NCBI RefSeq assembly: GCF_000504285.1
Contig: NZ_KI632511.1
Coordinates: 9,530,154-9,594,153 of the forward strand
Direction of reading: 5' to 3'
Length of the DNA stretch: 64,000 nt
From: Actinospica robiniae DSM 44927
GTDB taxonomy: Bacteria; Actinomycetota; Actinomycetes; Streptomycetales; Catenulisporaceae
Part shown: positions 7,824 to 21,404 of the stretch, piece after piece
How the letters are laid out: the number at the start of each line of letters is the position of its first letter
How positions within the stretch are numbered: position 1 is the first letter of the stretch
The notes under the pieces: model-generated
Seen by the model: the letters and a program-made list of their open reading frames with translations, nothing else
Told to the model about the DNA's origin: nothing
Database searches by the model: none
Position numbers and translations under genes: made by a program

Positions 7824-7925
7824 CCGCCCAGCCTGGCACAACGGCGCGGGGCGCGTCCAACGCGCTGCCGACGCGTGTCCCATGCACATCCCACGCGTTC
7901 GGGGCGCGGTGACCCTTAGCCTGCG

Positions 7926-7961
7926 GTTCATCCACAGTCAATGAAACTTGTCTGAACAAGT
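7926..7961 (+). promoter_or_regulatory. Possible PHO-box-like site and short dyad before phospholipase C
   Basis: GTTCATC (7926-7932) resembles one PhoP direct-repeat unit; the unit 11 bp on (GTCAATG) is a poor match. A 6-4-6 dyad, ACTTGT/ACAAGT, follows at 7946-7961. Phosphate control would fit a secreted phospholipase C but is only suggestive here. Confidence 0.25.
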
Positions 7962-8039
7962 CCACTTCGCAGAGTCATGATACGTCGCGTCCCGTCCTCC
8001 CGCCCGTCCGGGCGACCGAAGGAAGGCCCGCATACCCAC

Positions 8040-10013
8040 ATGGCTCCCCTTTCCCGCCGGGCGCTGCTCGGCTCCGCCGCCGCGGTCGGCGCCGGCAGCG
8101 CCCTCGGCGTGCTGCCCGCCAACGTCCAACGCGCCATGGCGGCCTCCGCCGTGACCAGCTCGCTCAGCTCCGTCAAGCACATGGTGATCCTGATGCAGGA
8201 GAACCGCTCCTTCGACCACTACTACGGCACGCTGCCGGGCGTGCGCGGCTTCGGCGACACCAGCCTGCTGCGCTTCCCGGGCACCGCGGCGAACGTCTGG
8301 CACCAGACGACCAAGGGCAAGGCCTCCGGCGGCACCACCCTGCTGCCCTGGCATCTCAACACCCAGACGACCGATGCCCAGCAGGTCGGCGACCTCGACC
8401 ACTCCTGGTCCGGCACCCACGGCGCCTGGAACGGCGGGCTGTGGAACAACTGGATCCCGGAGAAGACCGGGTTCACCATGGGCTACTACAACCGGACCGA
8501 CATCCCCTTCCACTACGCCCTCGCCGACGCGTTCACCCTGTGCGACCAGTACTTCTGCTCGGTCCAGGGGCCGACCGACCCGAACCGGCTCTACCAGTGG
8601 ACCGGCATGATCGACCCCAACGGCACCGGCGGCGGCCCGGTCACCGACAACAGCGAGAAGGGCTACTCCTGGACCACCTACCCGGAGATGCTGCAGAACG
8701 CGGGCGTCTCCTGGCGGGTCTACCAGGAGCAGGACAACTACGACGACAACCCGCTGGCCTGGTTCACGCAGTTCAAGAACGCGGCCACGTCCTCCCCGCT
8801 CTACACCCGCGGCATGGCCCGAGTTAGCGACGTCGCCACCGCGATCAAGTCGGACATCGCCGCGGGCACCTTCCCGACCGTCTCCTGGGTGGTCGCCCCG
8901 ACCGCCCTGTGCGAGCACCCGGCCTATCGCCCGGCTGACGGCGCCAACTTCGTCTCCGGCGTGCTCTCGGCCATCGCGAGCAACCAGGCGGCGTGGGACT
9001 CGACCGTCGTGTTCTACAACTTCGACGAGAACGACGGGTTCTTCGACCACGTCATCCCGCCGACCGCGCCCTCGGGCACTGCGGACGAGTACATCAGCGG
9101 CAGCCCGATCGGGCTCGGCCCGCGGGTGCCGATGACGGTGATCTCGCCGTGGTCGGCCGGCGGCCTGGTCTCCACCCAGGTCTTCGACCACACGTCGCCG
9201 CTGCGGTTCGCCGAGCTGGTCACCGGCGTCGAGTGCACCAACATCTCGGCCTGGCGGCGCACCGTCTGCGGCGACTTGACCTCCGCGCTGAACCTGAACG
9301 CGACCGAGGTGGCCTTCCCGACGAACCTGCCGGACACCGCGACCCTGGTGACGCAGGCCAACAACCAGGAGAAGTTGGCCGCGCCCAAGGTGCCCTCGTC
9401 CGGCGCGCTCCCGGCGCAGGAGTCCGGCGACCGCGCGGTCTCGGCGAACCTCGGCTACGTGTTCAACACGACCTCGTGGGTGGACACCTCGACGCAGCGG
9501 TTCTGGTTCCAGACCGTCTCGGCCGGCAGCCTCGGCGGCGGGTTCGCCTCCTACGTGCAGAACACCCGCACCTTCGCCACCTGGAGCTACACCCTCCCGG
9601 CCGGCGCAACCATCTCCGACTACTTCTCCGCTGTGACCTACGGCGGCGGCCCCTACGACGTCGACGTCCACGGGCCCGACGGCTACCTGCGCGGATTCAC
9701 CGGCAACGTCGAGACGATCCTGAGCTCCACCACCGCCCATCCCGAGGCGTACGTGGTGGACAACCGGGACGGCGCGACCCTCGCGCTGACGATGACGAAC
9801 ACCGGCGCGGCCTCCGTCACCTTCACCATCGGCCTGAACGTGGTCTACCTCGCATCGGGCGGCAGCACCAAGACGGTGACCGTCGCCGCCGGCGGTACCG
9901 CCACGGCGACCCTGCAGGCCACCTCGGCCAGCCGCTACGACTACACCGTCACCGCGAGCACGGGTGACAACTTCGGACGCCGCTTCGCCGGGCGCCTGTA
10001 CAAGCAGAGCTGA
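8040..10013 (+). CDS. Tat-exported phosphocholine-specific phospholipase C (PF04185 family)
   Basis: 657 aa. A twin-arginine signal begins at residue 4 (LSRRALLG, then a hydrophobic stretch). The phosphoesterase domain opens with 'MQENRSFDHYYG' (about residues 52-63), whose Glu/Asn bind the catalytic metal, and contains 'FDENDGFFDHV'. The C-terminal third holds two small DUF756-type beta domains (one around GPYDVDVHGPDGYLRGF) found in non-haemolytic PLCs. It hydrolyses phosphatidylcholine or sphingomyelin-type lipids outside the cell, releasing phosphocholine and so phosphate. Start ATG 8040 puts the Tat motif near the N-terminus; an in-frame ATG at 7977 would add 21 residues. A bidirectional hairpin follows. 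Confidence 0.92.
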   Translation: MAPLSRRALLGSAAAVGAGSALGVLPANVQRAMAASAVTSSLSSVKHMVILMQENRSFDHYYGTLPGVRGFGDTSLLRFPGTAANVWHQTTKGKASGGTTLLPWHLNTQTTDAQQVGDLDHSWSGTHGAWNGGLWNNWIPEKTGFTMGYYNRTDIPFHYALADAFTLCDQYFCSVQGPTDPNRLYQWTGMIDPNGTGGGPVTDNSEKGYSWTTYPEMLQNAGVSWRVYQEQDNYDDNPLAWFTQFKNAATSSPLYTRGMARVSDVATAIKSDIAAGTFPTVSWVVAPTALCEHPAYRPADGANFVSGVLSAIASNQAAWDSTVVFYNFDENDGFFDHVIPPTAPSGTADEYISGSPIGLGPRVPMTVISPWSAGGLVSTQVFDHTSPLRFAELVTGVECTNISAWRRTVCGDLTSALNLNATEVAFPTNLPDTATLVTQANNQEKLAAPKVPSSGALPAQESGDRAVSANLGYVFNTTSWVDTSTQRFWFQTVSAGSLGGGFASYVQNTRTFATWSYTLPAGATISDYFSAVTYGGGPYDVDVHGPDGYLRGFTGNVETILSSTTAHPEAYVVDNRDGATLALTMTNTGAASVTFTIGLNVVYLASGGSTKTVTVAAGGTATATLQATSASRYDYTVTASTGDNFGRRFAGRLYKQS

Positions 10014-10030
10014 TCAGGGCACGTGAAGAA

Positions 10031-10070
10031 GACCTCCGCGATACCTGTGAAAGCAGGCGTCGCGGAGGTC
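10031..10070. terminator. Bidirectional terminator between phospholipase C and geosmin synthase
   Basis: Perfect 11-bp arms (10031-10041 and 10060-10070) with an inner CCTG/CAGG pair in the 18-nt loop, between two convergent stop codons. Confidence 0.75.
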
Positions 10071-10076
10071 CCCGTG

Positions 10077-14560
<4,484 letters not shown>

Positions 14561-14569
14561 CCTGGCGGT

Positions 14570-14974
14570 ATGAGTACCCTGAATTCCCCGTCCGTCAGGC
14601 CGCAGCCGATGATCGCGGTGGAGGACGTCCCCGCGTCCAGCGCCTGGTACCAGGCGCTGCTGGGCGCCGAGAGCGGGCACGGCGGCCGCGCGTACGAGCA
14701 GCTGCTCGTCGACGGCGTGATGGTGCTGCAGCTCCACCTGGTGGAGGAGGAGCACCATCACGGCACCATCGGCGACCCGGCCCTGCCGCTGGGCAACGGC
14801 GTGGCGGTCTGGTTCGAGGCAGATGATTTCGACGCCGCGGTCGAACGGTCGCGCGAGCTCGGCGCCCGGGTGGTGACCGACGTGCACCTGAACCCGAACG
14901 CCGGGCACCGCGAGCTGTGGCTGCGCGACCTCGACGGCTACCTGGTGGTGCTGGCCGAGGCGGACCGGGACTGA
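14570..14974 (+). CDS. VOC (glyoxalase/bleomycin-resistance-like) protein
   Basis: 134 aa. Two beta-alpha-beta-beta-beta modules of the vicinal oxygen chelate fold: the first begins 'PMIAVEDVPASSAWYQALLGA', and the second ends with 'GHRELWLRDLDGYLVVLAE', where the final Glu is in the metal-ligand position. Bears a His-rich loop (EEEHHHG). Such proteins act as dioxygenases, isomerases or drug-binding resistance proteins; the ligand is unknown here. Likely co-transcribed with the upstream GNAT gene, 9 bp apart. Confidence 0.85.
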   Translation: MSTLNSPSVRPQPMIAVEDVPASSAWYQALLGAESGHGGRAYEQLLVDGVMVLQLHLVEEEHHHGTIGDPALPLGNGVAVWFEADDFDAAVERSRELGARVVTDVHLNPNAGHRELWLRDLDGYLVVLAEADRD

Positions 14975-14992
14975 GCCCGGGTCCAGCCCGGT

Positions 14993-16687
14993 TCAGTCCT
15001 GCGCGCCGAAGCGCTCCCGCCACTCGGCGACGTCCTCCGGCGTGATCTTCCGGAACAGCACCGGCGGCACGGTGAACGGCGTGCCGGGCCGCAGCGCGTC
15101 CAGGGCGCGCGCCTGCTCGGCGGTGGGCCAGGGCGCCGGGGTGTCGCCCTCGCCGGTGTCGAAGATCGCGTCGATGCGCGCGGCCGTGTCCGGGATCAGC
15201 GGGCGCGAGAGCGGGCCGAACAGGGCGATCAGGTTCATCGCGGTGCGTACGGCCAGCGCGGCGTCCGCGGGGTCGGTCTTGACCGCGGTCCACGGCAGCT
15301 TGATCCCGAGGTAGGCGTTGGCCTCGGCCCACAGGCTGCGCAGGGCGTGCGCGGCCTTGCGGAACTGCATCTGCTCGAGATGCTGCTCGTACTCGGCGAC
15401 CAGCGCCGCGATCCGCGCGCCGAGTTCGTGTTCTGCTTCACCCGGTTCGCCGCCCTCCGGCACGGCCGTGCCGAAGCGCTTGGCGCCGAACGCCAGCACC
15501 CGGTTGACCAGGTTGCCGAGGGTGTCGGCGAGATCCTTGTTGCACTGCGCGGCCAGCAGCTCCCAGGTGAAGGAGACGTCGTCGGACTCCGGCATGTTCG
15601 CCACCAGGAAGTAGCGCCAGGTGTCGCTGGGCAGGATCTCCAGCGCGGCGTCGGTGAACACGCCGTGCTTGCGGCTGGTGGAGAACTTGCCGCCGTAATA
15701 GGTCAGCCAGTTGACTCCCTTGATGTAGTCGGCGAGCTTCCACGGCTCGCCGGTGGCCATCTGCATGCCGGGGAACCAGATGGTGTGGAAGGGGATGTTG
15801 TCCTTCGCCATGAACTGCGTGTAGCGCATGTCCCCGGCGTCGTACCACCAGGACTCCCAGTCCCGGCCCGGCTCGAGCTCGGCCCATTCCCGGGTGGCCC
15901 CGATGTACTCGATCGGCGCGTCGAACCAGACGTAGAAGACCTTGCCCTCGAAGCCGTCCCGGTCCACCGGCACGCCCCAGGACAGGTCCCGGGTCACTCC
16001 GCGGTCTTCGAGCCCTTCGTCGAGCCACTTGAGCGCGATCGAGGTGGTCAGCACCGGCCAGCGCTCCCGGCTGGTGATCCACTCGCGCAGCCGCGGGGCG
16101 AGCTTGGACTGCTCGAAGAACAGGTGGTGGCTGTCCCGGATCTCCAGGTCGGTGCTGCCGCTCACGGCCGAGCGCGGGTTGATCAGCTCGGTCGGGTCCA
16201 GCAGCCGGGTGCAGTTCTCGCACTGGTCGCCGCGGGCCGCCTCGTAGCCGCAGTGCGGGCAGGTGCCGACGACGTACCGGTCCGGCAGGAAGCGCCCGTC
16301 GGCGGGGGAGTAGACCTGCTTGACCACCCGCTCGGCGAGGTATCCGTTGGCCGCCATCCGGTGCGCGAAGTGCTGGGTCAGCTCCCTGTTGGCGGTGGAG
16401 GAGGACCGGCCGAAGTGGTCGAAGGTGAGCCGGAAGCCGTCGTACACCGCCTTCTGCGCCTCGTGCTGGCGCCGGCAGTACTCCGGTACGGGCAGGTCCG
16501 CCTCGCGCGCGGCGAGCTCGGCCGGGGTGCCGTGCTCGTCCGTGGCGCAGATGAACAGGACCTCGTGCCCGCGCTCGCGCAGATAGCGTGCGTAGACGTC
16601 GGCGGGCAGCAGCGAGCCGACGAGGTTGCCGAGGTGTTTGACGCCGTTGATGTACGGCAGCGCGCTGGTGACGAGGTGACGGGCCAT
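14993..16687 (-). CDS. metG: Methionyl-tRNA synthetase
   Basis: 564 aa class Ia synthetase that charges tRNA-Met. The HIGH-type motif is HLGN (18-21); the KMSKS-type loop is KFSTSR (334-339), the form usual in this MetRS group. A Cys4 zinc knuckle, CPHC...CENC, lies in the connective peptide. The anticodon-binding helical domain fills about 390-520. There is no C-terminal EMAP/tRNA-binding extension. Cytoplasmic. Start ATG at 16687 directly precedes the conserved '[16 protein letters not shown]' strand. Confidence 0.95.
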   Translation of the reverse strand: MARHLVTSALPYINGVKHLGNLVGSLLPADVYARYLRERGHEVLFICATDEHGTPAELAAREADLPVPEYCRRQHEAQKAVYDGFRLTFDHFGRSSSTANRELTQHFAHRMAANGYLAERVVKQVYSPADGRFLPDRYVVGTCPHCGYEAARGDQCENCTRLLDPTELINPRSAVSGSTDLEIRDSHHLFFEQSKLAPRLREWITSRERWPVLTTSIALKWLDEGLEDRGVTRDLSWGVPVDRDGFEGKVFYVWFDAPIEYIGATREWAELEPGRDWESWWYDAGDMRYTQFMAKDNIPFHTIWFPGMQMATGEPWKLADYIKGVNWLTYYGGKFSTSRKHGVFTDAALEILPSDTWRYFLVANMPESDDVSFTWELLAAQCNKDLADTLGNLVNRVLAFGAKRFGTAVPEGGEPGEAEHELGARIAALVAEYEQHLEQMQFRKAAHALRSLWAEANAYLGIKLPWTAVKTDPADAALAVRTAMNLIALFGPLSRPLIPDTAARIDAIFDTGEGDTPAPWPTAEQARALDALRPGTPFTVPPVLFRKITPEDVAEWRERFGAQD

Positions 16688-16750
16688 ACGGCGAGATTAA
16701 CAGCGACCACCAGCGGTTTTCGGGTTCCGCGCCGGAGCCGCCGCTGCCGG

Positions 16751-17098
16751 TTAGTCGCGGCGGCGCCCGAGCGCGTTGGCCAGGTTGACCAGCACGATCC
16801 CGCCCATCACGGCGAATGCGCCGCCGATGCTGCCGTGCGAAGTGCCCTCCACGATTCCCATCAGCGGCACGCCGAAGATCACGGAGATGATGCCGAGCGC
16901 CCGCCCGTCGCCGGTCCGCTCCTTCTTGGCGCTCTTCTCGCCGCGGGCGGCGAGTTCGGCGTCCACGCGGGCGGCGACCTCGCGGTCGAGCCGGGCGGCG
17001 AGGGACGCGGGTATCTCGTCCTCGACGGCGGAGCGCCGGGCCCTGGCGGCGAGCGCGGCGGCGACTTCCTCAGGGGTCAGATCTGCGGCGGACGGCAT
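16751..17098 (-). CDS. Small hypothetical membrane protein
   Basis: 115 aa. The N-terminal half (1-65) is charged and helical ('SAADLTPEEVAAALAARARR', then several Ala/Arg/Glu-rich stretches). The C-terminal half has two hydrophobic segments (about 68-85 and 91-110) ending in RRRD, so it probably forms a two-pass membrane hairpin with a cytoplasmic helical domain. I do not recognise a family. Its first 22 bp overlap the 3' end of the upstream recombinase-like gene on the same strand, suggesting translational coupling. Confidence 0.7.
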   Translation of the reverse strand: MPSAADLTPEEVAAALAARARRSAVEDEIPASLAARLDREVAARVDAELAARGEKSAKKERTGDGRALGIISVIFGVPLMGIVEGTSHGSIGGAFAVMGGIVLVNLANALGRRRD

Positions 17099-17934
17099 GG
17101 CTGCACCCTAGCGGAGCCCGGCCGTGGACGCAGATCCCGCAGCGACCACCGGGCCGCGGCCGGACCGAGCGGCTCAGTGGCCTGACGGAAGAGCTCCGCG
17201 GCGCGGCGGGTCGAGAGCCGTCCGTGTCCGGTGTACGGGCACCGGTCCGCGGGGCCGACGCTGCTCGGGGCCCGCCGCTCGGTGCGGAAGACAGGGCCCG
17301 TACTCCGCCCGATCACGAGCAGGGGCAGCAGTTGCGCGGTCAGTTCGCCCCAGGCGATGCGGTCCTCGGCGCGCGGCTGCGCAGCACGTCGACGGATCCT
17401 GCGATGGGCCAGGTCGAGGTCCGATACGTCGAGCCGGAGCAGCTGCTCCAACGGGGCGCCGCTCTCGTGGATCAGTGCCCAGAGAGTCTTCTCTCGCAGC
17501 GGCGCCGGCAGTGCGAGCACGGTCCGGATCTGGTCGGGCGACGGGTCGGGGTTCGCCGGGATCGCCGCCGCGGTACGCGCGCGCAGCGCGGTCTGCGCCT
17601 CCGGCCCGATCCAGCCGTTGCGGGTCCACCAGCGCACCGCCGTCCGCAGGATCGCGGTCTCGCGCGCGGCGGTCCGCTCGTCCACCATCAGGGCCCTGTG
17701 CTCGAGTGCGGTCCGCAGCCGGTCGGCGCCGGCGGCTCCGTCGAGGCGGCCGAGCGGGATCGTCGGCGCCTGCGCGCCGCGGCGGGCCGGGCCGGTCGGC
17801 GGCCGACCGCCCTCCACCAGCAGCCAGCCCAGTGTGAGCAGCGCGATCCGGTAGACCCGTCGCGAGGACGCGGAGATCGCGGCGGCCTCGAGGAATCGGT
17901 CCACGGCGACCGCGTACTCGACCGGGGGCTGCAC
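17077..17934 (-). CDS. Degenerate tyrosine recombinase-like protein, probably inactive
   Basis: 285 aa resembling XerC/D integrases. An N-terminal SAM-like core-binding domain (SSRRVYRIALLTLGWLLVEG) is followed by a catalytic-like domain. The box I region reads 'HESGAPLEQLLRLDVSDLDL' where active enzymes have G(L/A)RxSEL, so the first catalytic Arg is replaced. In the box II position 'ARWSLRDLR' keeps an Arg but lacks both His, and the chain ends about 20 residues later without the nucleophilic Tyr. GTG at 17934 has GAGAGAGG upstream; the open frame extends further to 18066. No att-like repeats are seen nearby. It may be a DNA-binding relic or a domesticated protein. Confidence 0.6.
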   Translation of the reverse strand: MQPPVEYAVAVDRFLEAAAISASSRRVYRIALLTLGWLLVEGGRPPTGPARRGAQAPTIPLGRLDGAAGADRLRTALEHRALMVDERTAARETAILRTAVRWWTRNGWIGPEAQTALRARTAAAIPANPDPSPDQIRTVLALPAPLREKTLWALIHESGAPLEQLLRLDVSDLDLAHRRIRRRAAQPRAEDRIAWGELTAQLLPLLVIGRSTGPVFRTERRAPSSVGPADRCPYTGHGRLSTRRAAELFRQATEPLGPAAARWSLRDLRPRPGSARVQPCRPPQI

Positions 17935-17960
17935 GCCGCCACCGCCTCTCTCGCGACTAC

Positions 17961-17992
17961 CGCGGTAAATATCGAAGCCTGACGCGGTAAAC
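17961..17992. promoter_or_regulatory. CGCGGTAAA direct repeat upstream of the recombinase-like gene
   Basis: CGCGGTAAA occurs at 17961-17969 and 17983-17991, spaced 22 bp (two helical turns), 27-58 bp upstream of the GTG at 17934. It could be a regulator site or part of a promoter (TTTACC on the transcribed strand). Confidence 0.3.
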
Positions 17993-18074
17993 AGATTGCT
18001 CTTTGCTACCGACTGCTGCCCGCAGCCTCGATTTTCGTTGTCAGGCCACGGGAAGGCAAGCAGCATCTTGAGCC

Positions 18075-19448
18075 ATGAGCACTCAAGTCTCCGACAAGAA
18101 CGCGATACGCCGGAGGGTCTTCGCCCTGCCGGGCTTCCGCCGCTACTACCTCGGCTCCACCGCCTCGATGTTCGGCACCGCGATGGCCGGGACCGCGACG
18201 TCCTTCGCGGTCCTCGACACCGGCCGCGGTGCCTCCAGCCTCGGGCTGGTCATGGCCTGCGGTATCGCGCCGCTGCTCCTGTGCCTGCCGCTCGCCGGAG
18301 TGCTGGCCGACCGCTTCGGTGCTCGCCGTGTGATGCTGACGGCGGACGCACTGCGCTGCGCCAACCGCGCCGCCCTCGCGCTGTGCCTGGTCGCCGTGCC
18401 GAGACTGCCATTGGGGCTGTTCGTGCTCTTCTCAGTGGTCGAGTACGTCGGCGACGGACTCTTCCTGCCCTCTTACAGTGCCCTGATCCGCCGCCTCGTC
18501 GACGACGAGATGCTCCAGCCGGCCAACGCTCTGCTCTCGGTCGCCAACTCCACCTTCGCCGTGATCGGCCCGGCGATCGCCGGTGTGCTCGTCGCCGCCT
18601 TCGGGCCGCCTCTCGTGCTCGGTCTGGACTCGGCCAGCTTCGCCGTGTGCTTTCTGGCGCTGCTGGGCATCCCGTTCGCGGCACCGGCCGCGGCTCGCAG
18701 CACCCTGCGTCCGCTCGCGGACCTGCGCGAAGGCTGGGCCGTCTTCGCCGGGCACCCCTGGCTCTGGCTCTCCACCCTCCAGTTCGCGCTGTTCAACTTC
18801 GCGGTCTGGGCGCCGTACCTGGTGCTCGGGCCGACGCTCTCCCGGCTGCAGTACGGCGGGGCCCGCACGTGGGGCGTGGCTCTCGGCAGCTGGGGTCTCG
18901 GCGCGGTGGCGGGCGGGCTGGCGATGGTGCGGCTGCGCAAGACCCGCAGATCTCTGATCCTCGGGATCGCCGGCACGGCCGGTTACGCCCTCGCCCCGGC
19001 GGGCTTCGCCCTGGGTTTGTCGTTGCCGCTGATCGCCGTGCTGCTGGCGATCGGCGGCGGTGCCACGCAGATCAGCGGGGTGCTCTACACGACGGTGAAG
19101 CAGCAGTTGCTGCCCGTCGACGCGCTCGCCCGGGTCGACTCTTACACCTACCTCGGCGCCTTCGCCCTCGGTCCGCTCGGTCTGCTCGTCGCAGGACCCG
19201 TAGGCGGTGCCGTCGGGGACCGGGCCGTTCTAGGCTTCAGTGCCGTCTTTCAGTTGCTGTGCACCGGCTTTCTGCTTGCCCTTCCGGCCGGCCGCCGGCT
19301 GCCCGCTCCGGCGCTTGGCCCGCGAGTTGAGCACTCCGGTGACGATGCGGGGGAAGATGACCGCGATGAAGCCGAGCAGGTGGAAGTAACCCCCGGCGTG
19401 TATCAGCGGGGTCTGCGTCACCGCCACGATGTACAGGATGTAGGCTGA
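18075..19448 (+). CDS. MFS transporter (macrolide-efflux-like)
   Basis: 457 aa, about 12 membrane helices. The loop after helix 2 has the MFS signature 'GVLADRFGARRVMLTADALR', and helix 5 contains 'GDGLFLPSYSALIRRLV', typical of the MefA/DHA3 drug-efflux branch. Predicted proton-driven exporter in the cytoplasmic membrane; the substrate is unknown. The last helix and a hydrophilic 45-residue tail are encoded in DNA that is also the 3' end of the convergent TPR gene (219 bp overlap, 19230-19448). It is divergent from the recombinase-like gene; no good ribosome site precedes ATG 18075. Confidence 0.85.
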   Translation: MSTQVSDKNAIRRRVFALPGFRRYYLGSTASMFGTAMAGTATSFAVLDTGRGASSLGLVMACGIAPLLLCLPLAGVLADRFGARRVMLTADALRCANRAALALCLVAVPRLPLGLFVLFSVVEYVGDGLFLPSYSALIRRLVDDEMLQPANALLSVANSTFAVIGPAIAGVLVAAFGPPLVLGLDSASFAVCFLALLGIPFAAPAAARSTLRPLADLREGWAVFAGHPWLWLSTLQFALFNFAVWAPYLVLGPTLSRLQYGGARTWGVALGSWGLGAVAGGLAMVRLRKTRRSLILGIAGTAGYALAPAGFALGLSLPLIAVLLAIGGGATQISGVLYTTVKQQLLPVDALARVDSYTYLGAFALGPLGLLVAGPVGGAVGDRAVLGFSAVFQLLCTGFLLALPAGRRLPAPALGPRVEHSGDDAGEDDRDEAEQVEVTPGVYQRGLRHRHDVQDVG

Positions 19449-20333
19449 GGTCATCGCGACGATGCCGCGGGCGTGCCGGTCCGTGCGCAGACAGTGCCGG
19501 AGGAAGCTCCCGGCCACCCGGCGCACGTTCCTGAGGTTCAGGTAGCCGACGCCGCCGATGATCCCAAGCAGGACGGCCCCCCCGATGTGCGTGGCCGTAT
19601 CGTGGGCCGATCCGGTGTCGTAGGACGCGACCATGGCGCCCATGAAGGCGAAACCCAGCGTTGACCCCAGGCGTTGATAGATGAGGAGTTCGATCTGCTT
19701 CCGCGCGTCCGACGCCTTCGGGTTGAGCGTGGCTGCCCGGCGGAATCCGCGCAACGCCGATTCCCCCTTCCCGGCCTGCTTGTCCAGCAGGGCGATGCGG
19801 AAGTGGGCGTTGGGGGTCTGCGGATCGATCTCGAGCGCGCGCAGGTACGACTGGCGCGCCTCATCAGGGCACTGATTCATCTCGTAGACCGCGCCGCAGG
19901 CGACGTGCGTGAGCGCGTTGCCCGGGGCGAGCTCGCGGGCGCGTTCGGCCGGGGCCACCGCGGCGGGGGGATCGGTGTCGATCAGGGCTTCGGCGAGCCG
20001 GACGTGGTTCAGCGCGACGTCCGGCTTCAGCCGCACCGCCGTCGCCGCCGCCTCGACGGCCTCAGGGCCCTGACCGGCCTGGTCGAGGGCGAAGGAGAGG
20101 GCCCAGAAACCGTTGTAGTACTGGGGATCGGCTGCCACGGACGCGCGCGCGGCCGCGATCGCCGCGTCGTACTCGCCCAGCGGGACCAGGAACAGCGAAC
20201 GAAGACTCAGCGCCCTCGGGTGGGCCGGCTGTGCCCCGAGCACGCGGTCGAGCAGGTCCAGGGCCTCCCGCGGGCGGCCGAGCCGGTTCAGTTCGGATGC
20301 GCGGATCAGGTCGTCGTCAGTCGAATCCGTCAC
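19230..20333 (-). CDS. TPR-repeat membrane protein (paralog 1)
   Basis: 367 aa. Residues about 5-215 are five to six tetratricopeptide repeats (ALDLLDRVLGAQPAHPRALS, LGEYDAAIAAARASVAADPQ and so on), a protein-interaction scaffold. Residues about 225-340 hold four hydrophobic segments, so the TPR domain is probably tethered to the membrane. A Lys/Gly/Gln-rich tail follows. Starts at GTG, 18 bp after the stop of its paralog, and is the last gene of an AAA+ ATPase/TPR/TPR operon. Its last 73 codons, including the final membrane segments, lie antisense to the MFS gene. No function is known. Confidence 0.78.
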   Translation of the reverse strand: MTDSTDDDLIRASELNRLGRPREALDLLDRVLGAQPAHPRALSLRSLFLVPLGEYDAAIAAARASVAADPQYYNGFWALSFALDQAGQGPEAVEAAATAVRLKPDVALNHVRLAEALIDTDPPAAVAPAERARELAPGNALTHVACGAVYEMNQCPDEARQSYLRALEIDPQTPNAHFRIALLDKQAGKGESALRGFRRAATLNPKASDARKQIELLIYQRLGSTLGFAFMGAMVASYDTGSAHDTATHIGGAVLLGIIGGVGYLNLRNVRRVAGSFLRHCLRTDRHARGIVAMTSAYILYIVAVTQTPLIHAGGYFHLLGFIAVIFPRIVTGVLNSRAKRRSGQPAAGRKGKQKAGAQQLKDGTEA

Positions 20334-20351
20334 AGCAGCCGGCTCTTTCTC

Positions 20352-21404
20352 CTAGAGGCGTGCAACTCGTGGTACGCGCCGGAGCCGTCGCCAGGTTCTT
20401 CCGTTCGGCAGATCCACGAAGAAGCGCAGCGCCAGGATACCGAGGACCTTATACGGCTCGCCGCCGACCGGTATCAGCGAGGTCTGCGTCGCGACCACGA
20501 TGTACCCGACGTAGATCGCGGTCAGCGAGAGCAGGGCGATGGCCTGTCGATCGGTGCGCAGGAAGCGCCACAGGAACGTTCCGGCCGACCGACGCAGGCC
20601 ACTGATGGTCACGAAGGCGATGCCGGCGATGACGCCGAGCACCACCGCGGCGATGACCCGCCTGACCATGGTCTCGCCGCCGGCGCTCTGCAGCGACGCC
20701 GCCACCGCGCCGGCGAACGAGGCCAGCAGCGGCGCGTACAGACGCGTGAGGATCACTGCCTCGATCTGCCGGCGCGCTGCCGTCAAGCGCGGATTGAGTG
20801 AGATGACGCGGCTGAACCCGCCCAGCGCCGCCTCCCACTTGTTCGCCTTCTTATCCAGCCCGGCGATGCGCATGTGGGCAGTGGCGTTCTGCGGATCGAT
20901 CTCCAGGGCGCGCAGGTACGACTGGCGGGCCGCGTCGTGGCCCCGGTTCGTTTCATAGACCACGCCGCAGGCGAGGTGCACCACGGCCGAATCCGGCGCG
21001 AGTTGGCGAGCCCGCTCGACGGGCGCGACGGCGGCGGGCGGATCGATGTCGCGCAGGGCTTCGGCGAGCCGTACGTGGTTCATCGCGGAGTCCGGCTCCA
21101 GGCGTACCGCGGTGGCGGCCGCCTCGACCGCCTCCGCCGCCCGGTCGGCCGAATCCAGCGCGAACGACAGAGCCCGGAAGCTCGAGCCGCTCTGGGGTCC
21201 GGCGGCCACGCACGCGCGGGCGGCTTCGATCGCCGCGTCGTGCTCGCCGAGGAAAGTCAGGCACAGCGAGCGCAGGCCCAGCGCGTTCGCATGCGTCGGC
21301 TCCACCGCGAGAACGCGGTCGAGCACGGCCAGGGCCTCCCGTCGGCGGTGGAGCCGGTTCAGTTCGTACGCGCGCATCAGGTCCTGATGAGTCGAACCCG
21401 TCAC
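20352..21404 (-). CDS. TPR-repeat membrane protein (paralog 2)
   Basis: 350 aa, clearly homologous along its length to the downstream gene: shared blocks include 'VEAAATAVRL', 'NHVRLAEAL', 'DPPAAVAP' and 'ARQSYLRALEIDPQ'. TPRs at about 5-210, then three to four membrane segments (e.g. VIAAVVLGVIAGIAFVTI; LLSLTAIYVGYIVVATQTSL) and an Arg-rich C-terminus. The start GTG (21404-21402) overlaps the TGA of the AAA+ gene as GTGA, so translation is likely coupled. It probably arose by tandem duplication. A partner or adaptor role for the ATPase is inferred from the operon. Confidence 0.8.
   Translation of the reverse strand: MTGSTHQDLMRAYELNRLHRRREALAVLDRVLAVEPTHANALGLRSLCLTFLGEHDAAIEAARACVAAGPQSGSSFRALSFALDSADRAAEAVEAAATAVRLEPDSAMNHVRLAEALRDIDPPAAVAPVERARQLAPDSAVVHLACGVVYETNRGHDAARQSYLRALEIDPQNATAHMRIAGLDKKANKWEAALGGFSRVISLNPRLTAARRQIEAVILTRLYAPLLASFAGAVAASLQSAGGETMVRRVIAAVVLGVIAGIAFVTISGLRRSAGTFLWRFLRTDRQAIALLSLTAIYVGYIVVATQTSLIPVGGEPYKVLGILALRFFVDLPNGRTWRRLRRVPRVARL

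Noticed and set aside
17077..18074. Integrated element (prophage/ICE) marked by the recombinase-like gene
   Set aside because: No tRNA, att repeats, replication or transfer genes flank it, and the recombinase lacks catalytic residues.
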